Assembly (NCBI GenBank): GCA_034008185.1
Contig: CM067105.1
Coordinates: 806,001 to 870,000 of the forward strand
Length of the DNA stretch: 64,000 nt
Direction of reading: 5' to 3'
Origin: Gorsachius magnificus
Taxonomy: Eukaryota; Chordata; Aves; Pelecaniformes; Ardeidae
Shown: positions 44,036 to 56,087 of the stretch, one piece after another
How positions within the stretch are numbered: position 1 is the stretch's first letter
How the letters are laid out: every line of letters begins with the position of its first letter
Notes under the pieces: generated by a model
Database searches by the model: none
Told to the model about the DNA's origin: nothing
What the model saw: the letters and a program-made list of their open reading frames with translations, nothing else
Program-made: the position numbers and the translations under genes

Positions 44036-44869
44036 GAGCTGGAACCCCCGGGGCACAGATGGGAAGAGTGGCCTTCCTGAGGAGAGCTGTGATGCTGAAG
44101 GCAGTCCATCTGGTCTTCAAGCACAGCAGCCTCCAAGCTCAGCAAGGGTCCAGATCCAAACTCAGTCTGACCTTGAAAGGCAATGGAAGGGCACAACAAT
44201 GACTGTGTGCTACTTCAGGAGTAGTTAAGGAAGAAATAAAGCTACTGTGTGGCCACTGCTGAATTGAGTAAGAGCTGGTGTAGATAGACCTGAGCTTCTC
44301 TGTGTCCTCTTTGCCTCAGTCTCTCCCAGCGAGGTCTCCCAGGCTTCTGTGACTCAGGGCAGGACTCTGGAGGAGATCAACCAGCGGTGCATGGGGATCA
44401 AGTCAGGGATCGCTTGAGCAAACGCAATGCTTACCAGTCTCTAGGACAGGAGGGGCAGCATTCCATGGAGCTGAATGAGCAGGCCAATGTCACAGTGAAG
44501 CCACGCTCCATTGCCTTTGAGAGGTCATGGAATCTGTGGGGACTCCGTGACAAGGGGGGAAATGCACCAACGAGTTTCATGCTCCTTTCCAAAATGCCCA
44601 CGGGCTGTGCAGAGGAAGAACAGGCTGTGCCCCAAAGCGTGTTGCTTCGAATCCCATTTCTGGGTGTCTGAAAGAGAAGGGGACTGGCTTTACCCAGGGT
44701 CGCTTGTGTCTCACCATCCTCTCTGCTTTCTGAGATGAAAGGACAGGATTGCTGGTCAGGGGAGTGGGTGGCTGTCTTTTACCCTGGAAGTCAGTGAAGT
44801 TTTCAACATCACCCCTCAACCTCTGCAATATTCTTATGCCCAGTTTAGGATATTATGGTCTGTCTGTAT

Positions 44870-45320
44870 GGATAAGTAGATGGGTATATAGCCAGATGGA
44901 TGGTCAGTCTCAGGGTGACGTGGTCAATGCATGGTACTCTGCCCGGAGGCCTGTAGCTAGAAGGGTTCAGCAGGGCTCTGTCCTGAACCTCCCCTGTTTA
45001 ATGTGTTTTTAATGACCCGGAGGAGATGAGAGAGTGTTTTTTCAGAGCATTTGTAGATGACACCATATTGAGGAGAGCAGACATTACACTGGAGGGCAGG
45101 GTGGCCATCCCAAAAGACAAAGACAGGTCAGAGGGGTGGGCAAAAAATAACACAATTATATAAATAAAGACAAATCTGAAGTTCTGCCATTGAGGTGCAC
45201 TAATGCCCTGCTATGACAGAGGCCAGGTGCTGTGTGGCTGGGTAGGAGTTCTGCAGTAAAGGCTATGGTGGTCCTTGGATTTCATAAGGCATCTGCAAAG
45301 GCAGCCAACAGCATCCTTTG
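44870..45320 (+). repeat. CR1-like LINE ORF2 fragment
   Basis: 'ctctgcccggaggcctgtagc', 'cagcagggctctgtcctg', 'ttgtagatgacaccatatt' and 'gcagccaacagcatcc' follow CR1 ORF2 from the RT catalytic region (F-x-DD) onward. Frames are broken. Confidence 0.65.
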
Positions 45321-48300
45321 CTTTACTTTTGATTTCTTGAAATTACAAGTGCCTCTCTTCTATTATCCTAATGCCCCCCAAAATGAACACCCTCCGCTAT
45401 TGAACTTTTCCCTATTGGCCATGTGTTTCTTTGTTCTCTTCCCTCTTTTGGTATTTCTTGAAATTTTGTTGTGGTACTTTTCAACCTTGCATAGCAAGTC
45501 CATTGAACACATCATTCTCTTTCAGTACTTGTCATGTCCTGCAATTCCCTGCATTGTTATCTTGTTTGAGACACTGGCCCACAAACCTTAAATTCAGACG
45601 TTTTGGAATTTTAGTCCTGAGGGACCTCGGTATATGTAGGGACTTGGTCAGCTGAAACTTCTTGAAGTTTTACAGAGAAGGGGGCAATGTCTGCACTGGG
45701 GCAGAATAACCTTGTGCATGAGGACAGGCTGGGACCTGACTGGCTGAGCATTTTTCTGAGGAGAAGTTCATGGGAGTTATGATGGATGCCATGTGAGCCT
45801 GAGGGTTTCCCATTTTGAAAGACGTTGGAGAAACTGGAGAAGGTCCAGGGGAAGTCTGTCATGATGGGCTTATGAGCCTAAGCACATGAGCTGTGTGGAG
45901 TAGCTGAGGCAAGTGGGCCTCTTTAATCTGCTGAAGGGGAGTCTAAGAGAACAGGGCAGTTAAAAATCTGGTGACACCTGCCTGGAGAGGTGGTGGAGCA
46001 AAACTCTTCTGCAATGGCAGATGGTATGGCAGAGGTAACAGCCACAAGCTTCTTCCCAGGGTCTTCAAACTGAGCCTCAAAATAAACCTGACTCAGAGGG
46101 TGATGCTAGACTGCAGCAGGACCCCCAGAGACTCTCTGTGATCTCCATCTGTGGAGGTTTTCAGGTTTCAGATCTACAAAGTCACAGCTGACCTGACCCA
46201 AGGGTGGTAATTACCCACCGTTTGGTGAGAGCCTGGACCGGAGACCCCAGTCATCCCTTTTCCAACCATCTGTTCCATGCACTTGTGCCTTGCAGTGTGC
46301 CCCAGGAGAAAGGAGTCAGCTGGATACGAGGGTCTCAACAGCAGTGGCTCGTGGGACAACTCAAGGTGGAATTGTTTTGTGCTCAGGAGGTCTCCAGTCC
46401 TACCTTTGGTTCCAAGCAGGCCCAGCTCTGAGGTCCAAGCAGGTTGCTCAATAAATGTCAGCATCCCTGTAGACATCTGCACGTGAGCCAGGTGTCGATG
46501 TCACTATTGCAGAAATGGAGATGAGACATTGCACCAGCGCCTTGAGCCCAGGGATCGGTATGACATTGCTCCTGAAATTCCTGGGAACACCTAAGCATCT
46601 TGTCCAGAGAAGTGTGACTTCTCTTTAGATGTCCTGTGAGAGAAGTAAAAAGATCACATAAGTTACCTACATGACTGTACCTTCAGCCCTGGTGGCAGAG
46701 TTTCTCACACAGCTCGCTGAGGAGGGCAGGGTGTCAGGGAGAGGGGAGACATTTCAGTTTCCTCAGTCCCAGGACAGTACCAAACCCATCCTTCCCTTGG
46801 CCTCAGATGGAAATCTGGCATGGCCTCTGTCAAGAATCCTTCAATAATCCTTCAGGTCTTGGTGTGATTTCTCTATGATTATCAATATCTAGAAAATAAA
46901 AGGAAAAAAACAAGCCTTAATCTGACTAAATATAAATTTCTGCAATGTAGGAGCCTGCTTCTGTTGTAGCAATTCTGGGCAATGACAACTGAATCAGCGT
47001 TTGTCATACAAGGCATGAAACCCCATCTGTCAGTACACATCTAAATTAGTTCAGATGAAGAGTGGTCTTGTAAAGGTTGCCCTTTGTGTCCCCAGGTGGC
47101 CTGGGTACTGCTGGTTTCCCTCTCCAGAGAGTGGCAGAGGCTGGATCCCCTTCTCAGGACAGACTCCATGCCAGGAAGCCACAGCCTTGGGGGTTTCTCA
47201 TCAGGCTCTTGCTGGCACTTCGCTCAGCATCTGTTTTAGTATGGTTGGGTAGTTTTCTGTGACTATGGAAGAGAAAAACCATTTCAGAAAAGATGTTTAT
47301 AAAAGCCCTGTTCTGGCCAGGAGAGCTCACCATGAGCTCTGGAGGAAACCAGGAAGATGGTAACAAGCACCAGGAAGGATTCTTCTGAAGACTGTGGGGC
47401 TGTGGCCCTGGGCAACAGTGATTGGCCATGTGTAGCTCTAGTAGAGAGGGTCAGTGAGAAACAAGGGGATGGCTGGTGTATTTAGGACATCCTTAAACCA
47501 TGTCTGAGTCCAGACATGGAAAGCAGTTGTTGTCTTAGTAGAGGAGATGTAGAAGTAGAGGAGATGAGAAGAACGTTGGTCCTGGGAAGATGGCAGGAAA
47601 GAAGTCTCCTGTTGAAATCAGGGATGATCCAGATATTTGCAACCATGGTTCTGCACAAGACATTGGAAATGCCTGTGGTGGGGGATGGCTGTGCTCTGTT
47701 ATGTCCCAGGAGCTGACCTTGCTCCTGTTCCCTCCATCCCCTCCCCACACTTTCCTGAACGTTAGGAAATATCCATGAGCCTGGAGAATGCACTAGAATC
47801 CTGGCTGAAGGGAAATAGGCTGAGTTTTGATTTTGACACAGCAGCAGAAGGACCATGTGCAGTTCAGTGCTGGGATATGGAGAGGATAAGTAAAGGATTT
47901 AAGTGAGTCTGGAGGCTGGGACACCTTGGGTGACCGAGGAGCATGAGCAGGGCTTTGGAAGAAGCTGCACAGGTTATGGGTAACTCACAGCCATTAGCAA
48001 AACCTCAGAAAACCACAGCTTTGTGTTGGAAGAAGTGTTCAGTGAGCAGAGAAAGTCATAGGTAAAGCTTGGGACATCATGGGGTCAGAGTGAGGTGGGG
48101 AAGCAGGGGTGGTGGTTAAAATCCACAGAGAAAGAGGCAGAGGCACAGGACAGTGCAGGAAAGCCTGTGGTGGGGTTGGGCCCTTTGTGGGGGTTGTGAC
48201 CCCTCAACAGAACTGAAGTCCTTATTCTTTTCACTGTGGCTGCTGCCTCTTCCACCATAGCGCCTGAGAGGAAACCAGTTCCTTACAGCCCCAGCGCTTT

Positions 48301-50699
48301 GTTGCCTCTCACCCACTCACTCCAGAGAACCTGGGAGAGTCTACCCTGTCCTCCCTCGCATCCCCCTCCACATCTCACTGCTCCAGGAAGAGCCCTGAGC
48401 ATCCCTGAGGGAAAGGATGCCCATCCTAGGGTATGGGGGTCAGTGCTTGAGCATCCTGATTGATGAAATACATCCAGGCTTTTCACAGCAACCTTGACAC
48501 TTGATTTTCAACCTGTAACCAGTGCCACTGACTCCTGCTTCACCAGCTCCAAGGGACAGCAGCCTTGTCTGCTCATTCCCTCCATGGTCTCTTCAGTGTT
48601 GGCCCTAAGTGGGGACTGATAACACCCTCAGAAACTTGGAGCTTTGCTGCTTTTCCTTCTCCAGAGGCCAGTTCACTCCCTTTTGTATCTGCAGTTCAGA
48701 ACTTGGCACCAGAGGGCTCATGAACACACCAAACACTCCAACAAAGCAAGTCTCTGGGCATGGTTTTTTTAAAGCATCAGTTCTTGCCTGGTTAATTAGA
48801 CAGATTTCCCATGTGAAAATATTTCAATAAGTAAAAACAATAAGAAAGGTTTTATTTTTCTTCCACTGTTATTCATTTGTCTGCTTACACATCATGTGAT
48901 ATCAGCAATCTCCAAATGGTACTGAAACCCAATATCTCCAAATGAAGGTTGAATATGTAGGGAAGTCAAGACCCTTTATGTCAGACACTCTATAGGCAGT
49001 CTTTGTCTTTGTCCTTACCCCCAATCCCCACGTCTCACATCAGCCACCTGGGACTTACAGCAGCCTTGTCCAAATCTCAGCTTTCTCCACTGAAGTCTGT
49101 AGCTGCATGTTTCAGCCCCTCGGCACCAGTTCCTACCTCTTCTACTTGTAGAACAACCTGCATGCAGATACAGAAGGATGTTTCTGAATTGCCAAAAAAC
49201 CAAAACCAAAGGCAGGCATGGTTCAATAAAAATAAAAATACTCTCCTCTTCTATGTATTAAGTCCACATTACTCCCTCTGAATCCACTTTTGACAATGGG
49301 TGGCCTTAGACCAATAGAAAACACATTTTTGTGTCAAGCACACAGCCTTAAAACCTCCAAAGCAATCCTTGCCCTGGTCTTTGTCCATATTCACTTGCAG
49401 AGAGTCAGACACTGAAGGCACACGCTCCCTTGATTCATAGAAGGAAGCAAAGAGATTAAGTGAATGAAATGCTCTCTTTTGAGTAGTCAAATCTGCAGTA
49501 CTCCCAACATATCTGGGTTACAGGAGCATCTTCAAGAAGACTCTGCAGCACCTAGACTCAATCATTTCTCATTATTCTCCAGTGCTGGACAGCTTGAGTG
49601 CAATTGTCCAGGCTTCTCTTTCTACTCAGTGGATTGAAACCAGTTGTCTCAGCTGAGATGCTTTGGCCTATCCTGCCTGTCCACCAGCTCCTTCTTCAGA
49701 AAAGCTCCTTCATCTCTGAGTCACATTGCCCAGTCCCATGTTGGGGCCTCAGCTACCCCTGGGTGTCTTGGAGGAAGTGGACACCTCTGTGTGGGCCTGA
49801 AGGAAGTTGTTAGGCAGAAGTTTAAAACTATGCCAAAGAGACCTCGGTGTAGTAAGTGTGCAAGAAGTCTTCGTCTTCAACAACTTTGATGCTGGTCTGT
49901 AAATTCTCATTGTGTTTTCATAGGCCACAGACATGGACCAGCAAGCTGATGACACTTTCTCTCCCTCTCTGTAAGTACAGCTTTATACATCTGCTCCCCT
50001 TTGACTGGTAACATTTGAGTTTGCTCAAGTAGACCCTGATTTGATTCCTGTCCACTCTTGGCTGTTTTCCTCCAGAGTCCTGCCTTGAGGCGCAAAGGCC
50101 TGGGAGATCTCACTGGTGATAATGGAGTCAAAGAGCACACAAAATATCTCAGGTCTAGCTATACTGACTCTTTAGCACTGATCACACACTATCTTTGCGG
50201 CGGCTTTAACTGTCCCTGAAGTAGTAACAGCTTATTATGATGCCCTTGAATTTACTTTCAAGTTCCAACTGTGTTAGCAGCTGTGCTAAGAAGTTCTCCC
50301 AAGACACTCCAGAAACCAACTGGACTCTTTGCATGCTGCTGTGTTCCTCTTCCAGAAAATGCCAGGGTCATTAAAGTCTCCAGGCTTCTACATCCAGAGA
50401 TTTTCTTGGGGCTCTGGGAGAAGGCTATGCCAACTTTCTCACCTGGAGAGTGGGTTTCTTGTCTCCCACCATGATGTCACCTTTACTCGCCCCTCCTCTG
50501 ACCCTCGCTCACAAGGGCTCAGCCAGCTTTTCCCTTGCTCCATAAACCCAAGCATCCTCTTCACTTTGAGGAAAACCAGCTCTTGATCCTTCCAGCCTGT
50601 CTGTCCCAAAAAGTCTGTACACAACCATTGCAGTACCTAAGCTGTGCGACTTGTCCCTCGATGCCTTGGCAGTTACTCCATCAGTGCCAAAAAGCACAG
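45321..50699. other. long gene-free stretch with diverged repeats
   Basis: No convincing gene. 45650-46200 has CR1-like wording ('gtgcatgaggacaggctggga', 'ctgaggagaag'), too diverged to call firmly. 46370-46640 is a diverged copy of the dispersed element at 37270-37500 (with 'caataaatgtcagcatcc'). 46650-50699 shows only short unrelated frames and an AT-rich patch near 48780-48960. Confidence 0.4.
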
Positions 50700-52440
50700 G
50701 CTCCAGCTTGTCCCGGCTATGCCCCTGGCCGAGGGCTTTGGTGCACATTTGGGCTGTAGCACCTCAGCTGTAGCAGCAGGCCAAGCTTGGATTTGTCTTA
50801 GGGAAACCTGGTACCAAGTGTCCAAGACCTCGTGTGCGCAAAGGCTTGGATTCAGAGCTGAGACAAGCCAGAGTGGTTGGTAGATGCAAAGAAAGCTGAA
50901 ACAGGATGCCAAGAGAGTGAGCAAATCCTGCTGACCCCAAGGATAGAGAGAAACAGGGCTGGGAAGGGCAGGCCTGGCAGGAAACATTTTGGTTGTGTTT
51001 GGTTTTTTTTTTTGTCAGTGGAGTCTCTGCTGCTGTTTTAGGACCTTTGGCAGAGGTGAAGCTGATATCTGGGAATGACCAGGTGCTGCTGAAAGGCCCA
51101 CTGTGAAAAAGGCTTGTCTCTTCCTTGACTGTGTTTTCCAGGGTATGAGTAAAGGGTGATGGAGAGAATGATCAGAAGTTTGAAGGTGCTCTGATAGGCT
51201 TCCCATTCACGGCCTGCCCTACATCTACTGGATAGAACAGGGAGAGACCTTGCCTCACTGCAGTGGTGGCAATCAGTTACTTGCACAAAGGCACTGAATC
51301 TGTCTGCAATGCTGCCTGGTGTCTGACACACACTCACTCCTCATGGGGATGGCTTTCCTGTTCGGGACCATTGCTGTCCCTGCCTTGGTTAAGGTTGGTT
51401 GAACAGCAACCCCTGAATGTGATTAGGCTATGTGAGAATGCTCATGACACCACCATCATTAGAGTCAATGGACATCAGGTAATTGTGGCTCATGACAAGA
51501 GAGATGGAAACTTAACTCTCTCTGTGGTACCCGACTACGTTTCATCGAACAAATCCTTGCACAGGCTGCCCAGAACATAACAAGAAGAGACAGGTTCTAT
51601 CGTCCTAAAATCTGATGTCATTTCATTCAGCCAGAGAGATTCCCCATCAACCTCCAAGAAGATGCCCCCAGGTGCTGCCATGTCTCTCAGCATTCCTTAA
51701 CTGGAGCTTGCAGTGAGCTCCACGTATCGTGGACCACCTCTGGAACTTCAGATGTCACCAGGTCTTTGCATTTGAACACCTCACTCCTGGCCTCCATCTC
51801 CATTAATTAGCATGGGAGCTGAGAGAAGGAGCTCACATGCAGGTGCCTATTATGTGCACACCTGAACTGAGGCAAGAGGAATCCCACCTCCAGTGGGTTT
51901 GTGCTGTGCATGGGCAGCAGCTGATGACTACAGACATGGAATGGTGGCTGGATCCCTTCCCTCAGCGGTGGCAAAGGACATCATTCCCTGTCCCTGTCTG
52001 GCTGTCCTGTCTAAAGATGGGACAGTGCTATGGTGATTCTTGTACATAACTCTCTTTCAGATGGGAGAAATGCCACTGCAGGAAAGAAGAGTCCCTCCCC
52101 AGGTGAGGGAGGGAACATCAGGGATGGCTTCAGCCTGTTTCACTACAGGTTCCCCTGGAGACCCAGGGACACCTGGAGGGAGCCCAGAGTGGGCAGAGCA
52201 AGTGCTGCCTTGGGCTGGTCCTCTGCTGCTGATCTGGGCTGGGCTCCTGGGATGGAGGAAGCTCATGGCAAGTGGGCAGTCTTGCACAGAGACAGCTCTG
52301 CCCAGAAGCAAGGCTGGGGGCACCGCCTGCAGATGCTGAGAGGAGATCTGCAAGGCTGAGAGAGCTTAAAGGCAGTTTTGAGTTGGATGATGCTGAGAGC
52401 TCACTGGGGGAGAAATCTTCACAGCCCCCTACATGGTAAG
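50700..52440 (-). repeat. partial OR unit in inverted orientation
   Basis: 52024-52440 is the reverse complement of module D (clear blocks 'ggatggcttcagcctgtttc', 'tgggctggtcctctgctgct', 'ctgctgatctgggctgggct'). 50700-50890 is the reverse complement of 58780-58950 (shared 'cttggtaccagg' and 'cagcccaaatgtgca'). So a unit lies inverted here. Its OR would be expected right of 52440, but that site is occupied by unrelated sequence and an LTR. At 50790-51110 the minus strand also has weak OR-relic text ('SWSFPDISFTSA'). Confidence 0.55.
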
Positions 52441-52803
52441 TCTCTGGGCACAGGGCAATGCATCTTCCATTCCCGGAGGGAGCTCCTAAAATTAATGCCT
52501 TAATGCTCACCATGTCACTCTCTTCCTTTGTGTGTTGTCAGGGAACAGATTGGAACTGGAGGAGTTCTTGGCCTGGTTACGGCTTTCGCCTTTACCTCCT
52601 TTGCAGCCTGAACCAAACTACCACTGGTTTTGTCAAGGCATTGAGTGCATCCATCACAAGAACTCAGCTCCCTCCCATGCCTGCCACAAATGCATGGCTT
52701 GTGGGATTCCTTTTGCCTCAGTTCAGGTGCGTACACAAACAGCCCTCCAAAGGCTGGAAGAAATCAAATGTCACTCTAATCTTCAGGAAGGGTCTATTGG
52801 GTT

Positions 52804-53871
52804 TGTGTGGCAAAGTTTTGGTAGTGATTGGCTTCTGTGAGAAGCTGCTAAAAGCTTCCACTAGGCCTGATAGAGTCAGTGACAGCCAGCTCCAAGACGG
52901 ACCCACCACTGGCCAAGGCCGAGCCAATCAGCCACACTGCTAGTGCCTCTGTGATAATGTATATAAGAATGGAAAAAAAAACCCCTCTCAACTCTGCATA
53001 ATTGCATCCAGAGAGAGGAGTGAGAATATGTGAGAGAAACAACTCTGCAGATACCATGGTCAGTGAAGAAGGAGGGGGAGGAGGTGCTCTAGACTCTGAA
53101 GCAGACGTTCCCCTGCAGCCCCTGGTGAAAGCCATGGTGAGGCAGGCTGTCCCTCTGCAGGACATGGAAGCCCACAAGAGAGCAAATCTCCACCTGCATC
53201 TTTTGGAGGATCCCACACTGGAGCAGGTGGATGGGCCAAAAGGAAGCTGAGACATCATGGAGATCCTGCAATGGAGCAGGTTCCTGGCAGGACCTGTGAC
53301 CCCACAGGGGACCCACATTAGACCAGTCTGCTCCTGAAGGCCTGCACCCCATGGAAAGGAACCATGCTGGAGCAGTTCATGAAGAACTGCAGCCCATGGG
53401 AAGGACTCACGTTGGAGAAGTTCATAGAGGACTGTTTGCCATGGGAGGGATCCCATGCTGGAGCAGGGGAAGAGTGTGAGGACTCCTCCCCCTGAGGAGG
53501 AAGGAGCGGCAGAAACAATGTCTGATGAACTGACAGCAACCATCATTCCCTGACCCCCTGTGCTGCTCAGGGAGAAGGAGGTGGAGAAAATCATGACTGA
53601 ATTTGAGCCCAGGGAGCGGTGGGGGGGAGGTGTTTTAAGATTGCTTTTCTTTCTCAGTATCTTACTCTGACATTTGATTGGAAAGACATTATTTTAATTC
53701 CCCAAGTTGAGTCTGTTTTGCCTGTGACGGTAATTGCTGAGTGACGTCCCTGTCCTTATCTTGACCCACGAGCCTTTTGCTGTATTTTTCTCTCCCTCTC
53801 CAGCTGATGAGGGGGAGTGATAGAACAGTTTTGATGGGCACTTGGTATCCAACCAGGGTCAACCTACCACA
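52804..53871 (+). mobile_element. solo LTR of a second avian ERV family
   Basis: ~1.07 kb, from 'tgtgtggcaaagttttgg' to 'caacctaccaca'. It carries a CCAAT box ('gagccaatcagcc'), a TATA-like 'tgtatataag' near 52958, repeated 'ctggagcag' units, then 'gttgagtctgttttgcc' and 'gacccacgagcc'. The style recalls avian ERV-L LTRs. No flanking pol. No clean target duplication (gggtt left, gaagt right), so the ends may be off by a few bases or recombined. Confidence 0.75.
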
Positions 53872-53969
53872 GAAGTAAAACATTTCCTTCCTTTAAACTT
53901 TTTGCTTTGTTTATTCATGACTTCATTTTCATTTTTTTACATTTTCTGAACTGTTCTGTCATAATCAGG

Positions 53970-54128
53970 TATTGTGGTTTAACCCAGCAGGCAGCTGAAC
54001 ACCATCCAGCCACTTCTCAACTAAAACATCAGTGTGTTATCAACATTACTCTCTTACCAAATTGAAAAAGCAGCACTACATAAGTCACCAGGAAGAAAAT
54101 TAATTCTATCCCAGCAGAAACAAGGACA
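53970..54128 (-). repeat. LTR relic of the ERV1 family, internally deleted
   Basis: Both LTR ends are present ('attgtggtttaacccagcagg' and 'aaaattaattctatcccagc', ending 'aaggaca'), but only about 160 bp separate them. The middle is lost, as in the 3' LTR at 11200-11425 but with other breakpoints. Confidence 0.75.
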
Positions 54129-55163
54129 CAACCCCATTGGTGTCTCCTGTTTACCAGATCACTGCCCTCTTTCAGCAGCAGCCCTACATTTCCCTTCTTC
54201 AACCTTAAGCACTAACACAGCAATTGAAGCTCTTCTCTTTGCTCTTGACTTTTCTTGCAGCCTCCAACTCCAAGTGGTCACCCCCTGGAAGCTGCTTCGT
54301 GCCCCTGGCAATGCCCTGTCCTGTGCCAGCCCAGCCACACTGTCCAAATGACTCACTGTGCAGACACAGCATGGCAGGGGTGTGTTTGGTGTGAGGAACA
54401 GTTTCTCTTGCATGATCTCCATGACACCCTGTTGTGCCCTGTCCCCCTTCTGTTCCTCCTAATTCAGACAGCCTCCACCAAGTCCTAGAACATACCCAGC
54501 CCTATCCACATCCCACATGGTGTTTTGATGACATCCCTGCTCTAGGATCCACCAGAATCTGGACAAGGAGAGAGGTTGAGCAGGGCTGGACATTCCCCCA
54601 GTACAGGCACTGAGCCCAGCAGCAGGAGGGGAATAGCTGTGCAGAAAACTCACCCATAAACCTGCAAAGAGCAGCCAGTGGTGCAAGTGGCCAAATACTG
54701 AGGAAACCAATGAAATCTTGCTCCAGTCCCATTCCCTAACACATCACCCCATGCCCTCCTCCCCTCAGCACATGGAGAACACAAGCACAGCAGCACAGCA
54801 ATGCTGGGGGGGACGGGGCAATTTCTTTAGCTTGTTCCTGACCTCGGCTTTGGAAGAAAAGCTCGACATCCAGAGAGCGGCACTCAGGAACCCCCCCTTA
54901 TATTACAGAGATGTGACAGGAGAGGCCAGCTGTGCCATTGGGCCAGACAGATGTACAAAGACCTTTGGGTCAGACAGACCATGGTTCATGCTGCTGGAGA
55001 AGTGAAGTGCATGCAGACATTCCTGGGGAAACAGGATTATCACTGATAAAATGCCCAAAGCACAGGAGGTTCCCCAGATACAATGGCAATCACTTGTCAA
55101 GAGACATCAGCAGTTTATTGTGGCTGAAATACTACTCATGGAATGTATGATGTACGATATCCA
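54129..55163. other. OR unit C, 3' flank
   Basis: No gene. It is the clean counterpart of 2200-3330. It differs from the flanks of units A and B. Confidence 0.5.
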
Positions 55164-56087
55164 TCATACAACTGATGGAATCAGCTTCTTGAGTGTGTCT
55201 TTGAGCTCCTGGTGCCTCATGCTGTAGATGAAGGGGTTCACTGCTGGAGGCACCACAGAATACAACACACTAAGCATCAGATCCAAGGACGGGGAGGAGA
55301 TGGAGGGGGGCTTCAGGTAGGCAAACACTGCAGTGCTGACAAACAGGGAGACCACAGCCAGGTGAGGGAGGCACGTGGAAAAGGCTTTGTGCCGTCCCTG
55401 CTGAGATGGGATCCTCAGCACAGCCCTGAAGATCTGCACATAGGACAGCACAATGAAAACAAAACATCCAAAGAGGACAAAGACACTAAATACAATAAGC
55501 CCGAACTCCCTGAGATAAGCATCTGAGCAGGAGAGCTTGAGGATCTGGGAGACTTCACAGAAGAACTGGTCCACAGCGTTGCCATGGCAGAGTGGTAGTG
55601 AAAATGTATTGACAGTGTGCAGCACAGCATGGAGAAAGCCACTGCCCCAGGCAGCTGCTGCCATGTAGGCACAAGCTCTGCTGCCCAGGAGGGTCCCGTA
55701 GTGCAGGGGTTTGCAGATGGCAATGTAGCGGTCATAGGCCATGACAGTGAGAAGAAAATACTCTGCTGACATAAAAAAGAATAAGAAGAAGAGCTGGGCC
55801 ACACACCCTTGGTAGAGGATGTCCCTGGTGTCCCACAGGGAATTGGCCATGGACTTGGGGACAGTGGTGGAGATTGAGCCTAGGTCAAGGAGGGAGAGGT
55901 TGAGGAGGAAGAAGTACATAGGGGTGTGCAGGCGGTAGTCGCAGGCTACGGCGGTGATGATGAGGCCATTTCCCAGGAGGGCAGCCAGGTAGATGCCCAG
56001 GAAGAGCCAGAAGTGCAAGAGCTGCAGCTCCCGCATGTCTGCGAATGCCAGGAGGAGGAAGTGGGTGATGGAGCTGCTGTTGGACGT
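55164..56087 (-). pseudogene. olfactory receptor C, OR14-like, start codon changed
   Basis: The best-preserved receptor: one uninterrupted frame through all seven transmembrane segments. It shows LLGNG in TM1, 'TPMYFFLLNLSLLDLGS', 'MAYDRYIAIC', 'KAFSTCLPHLAVV', 'NPFIYSMRHQELK' and stop at 55166-55164. The family start M-S-N-S-S-S is read here as ACG-S-N-S-S-S at 56087-56085, a single transition from ATG. The first in-frame ATG is 17 codons later (56036, MRELQLL), which would drop the N-glycosylation site and the amino-terminal tail but keep TM1. The locus may be a fresh pseudogene, may start at the internal ATG, or may start at the ACG. Total from the ACG is 308 codons with stop. Confidence 0.88.

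Larger units (their letters stand above)
43205..44530 (+). repeat. recent segmental duplicate of 58060-59255
   Basis: 43260-44035 and 58110-58875 are almost base-for-base the same, including module D. They part at 44041/58881, where 58881-58990 holds extra sequence and 44060-44220 has its own, then match again from 44260/59010 to the gap. Such identity is far higher than between other parts of the units. It implies recent duplication, gene conversion or an assembly duplicate. Confidence 0.85.

Noticed and set aside
52850..53600. A 248-codon minus-strand ORF
   Set aside because: It lies wholly within the LTR at 52804-53871 and is antisense to it; not conserved text of any protein that I know.
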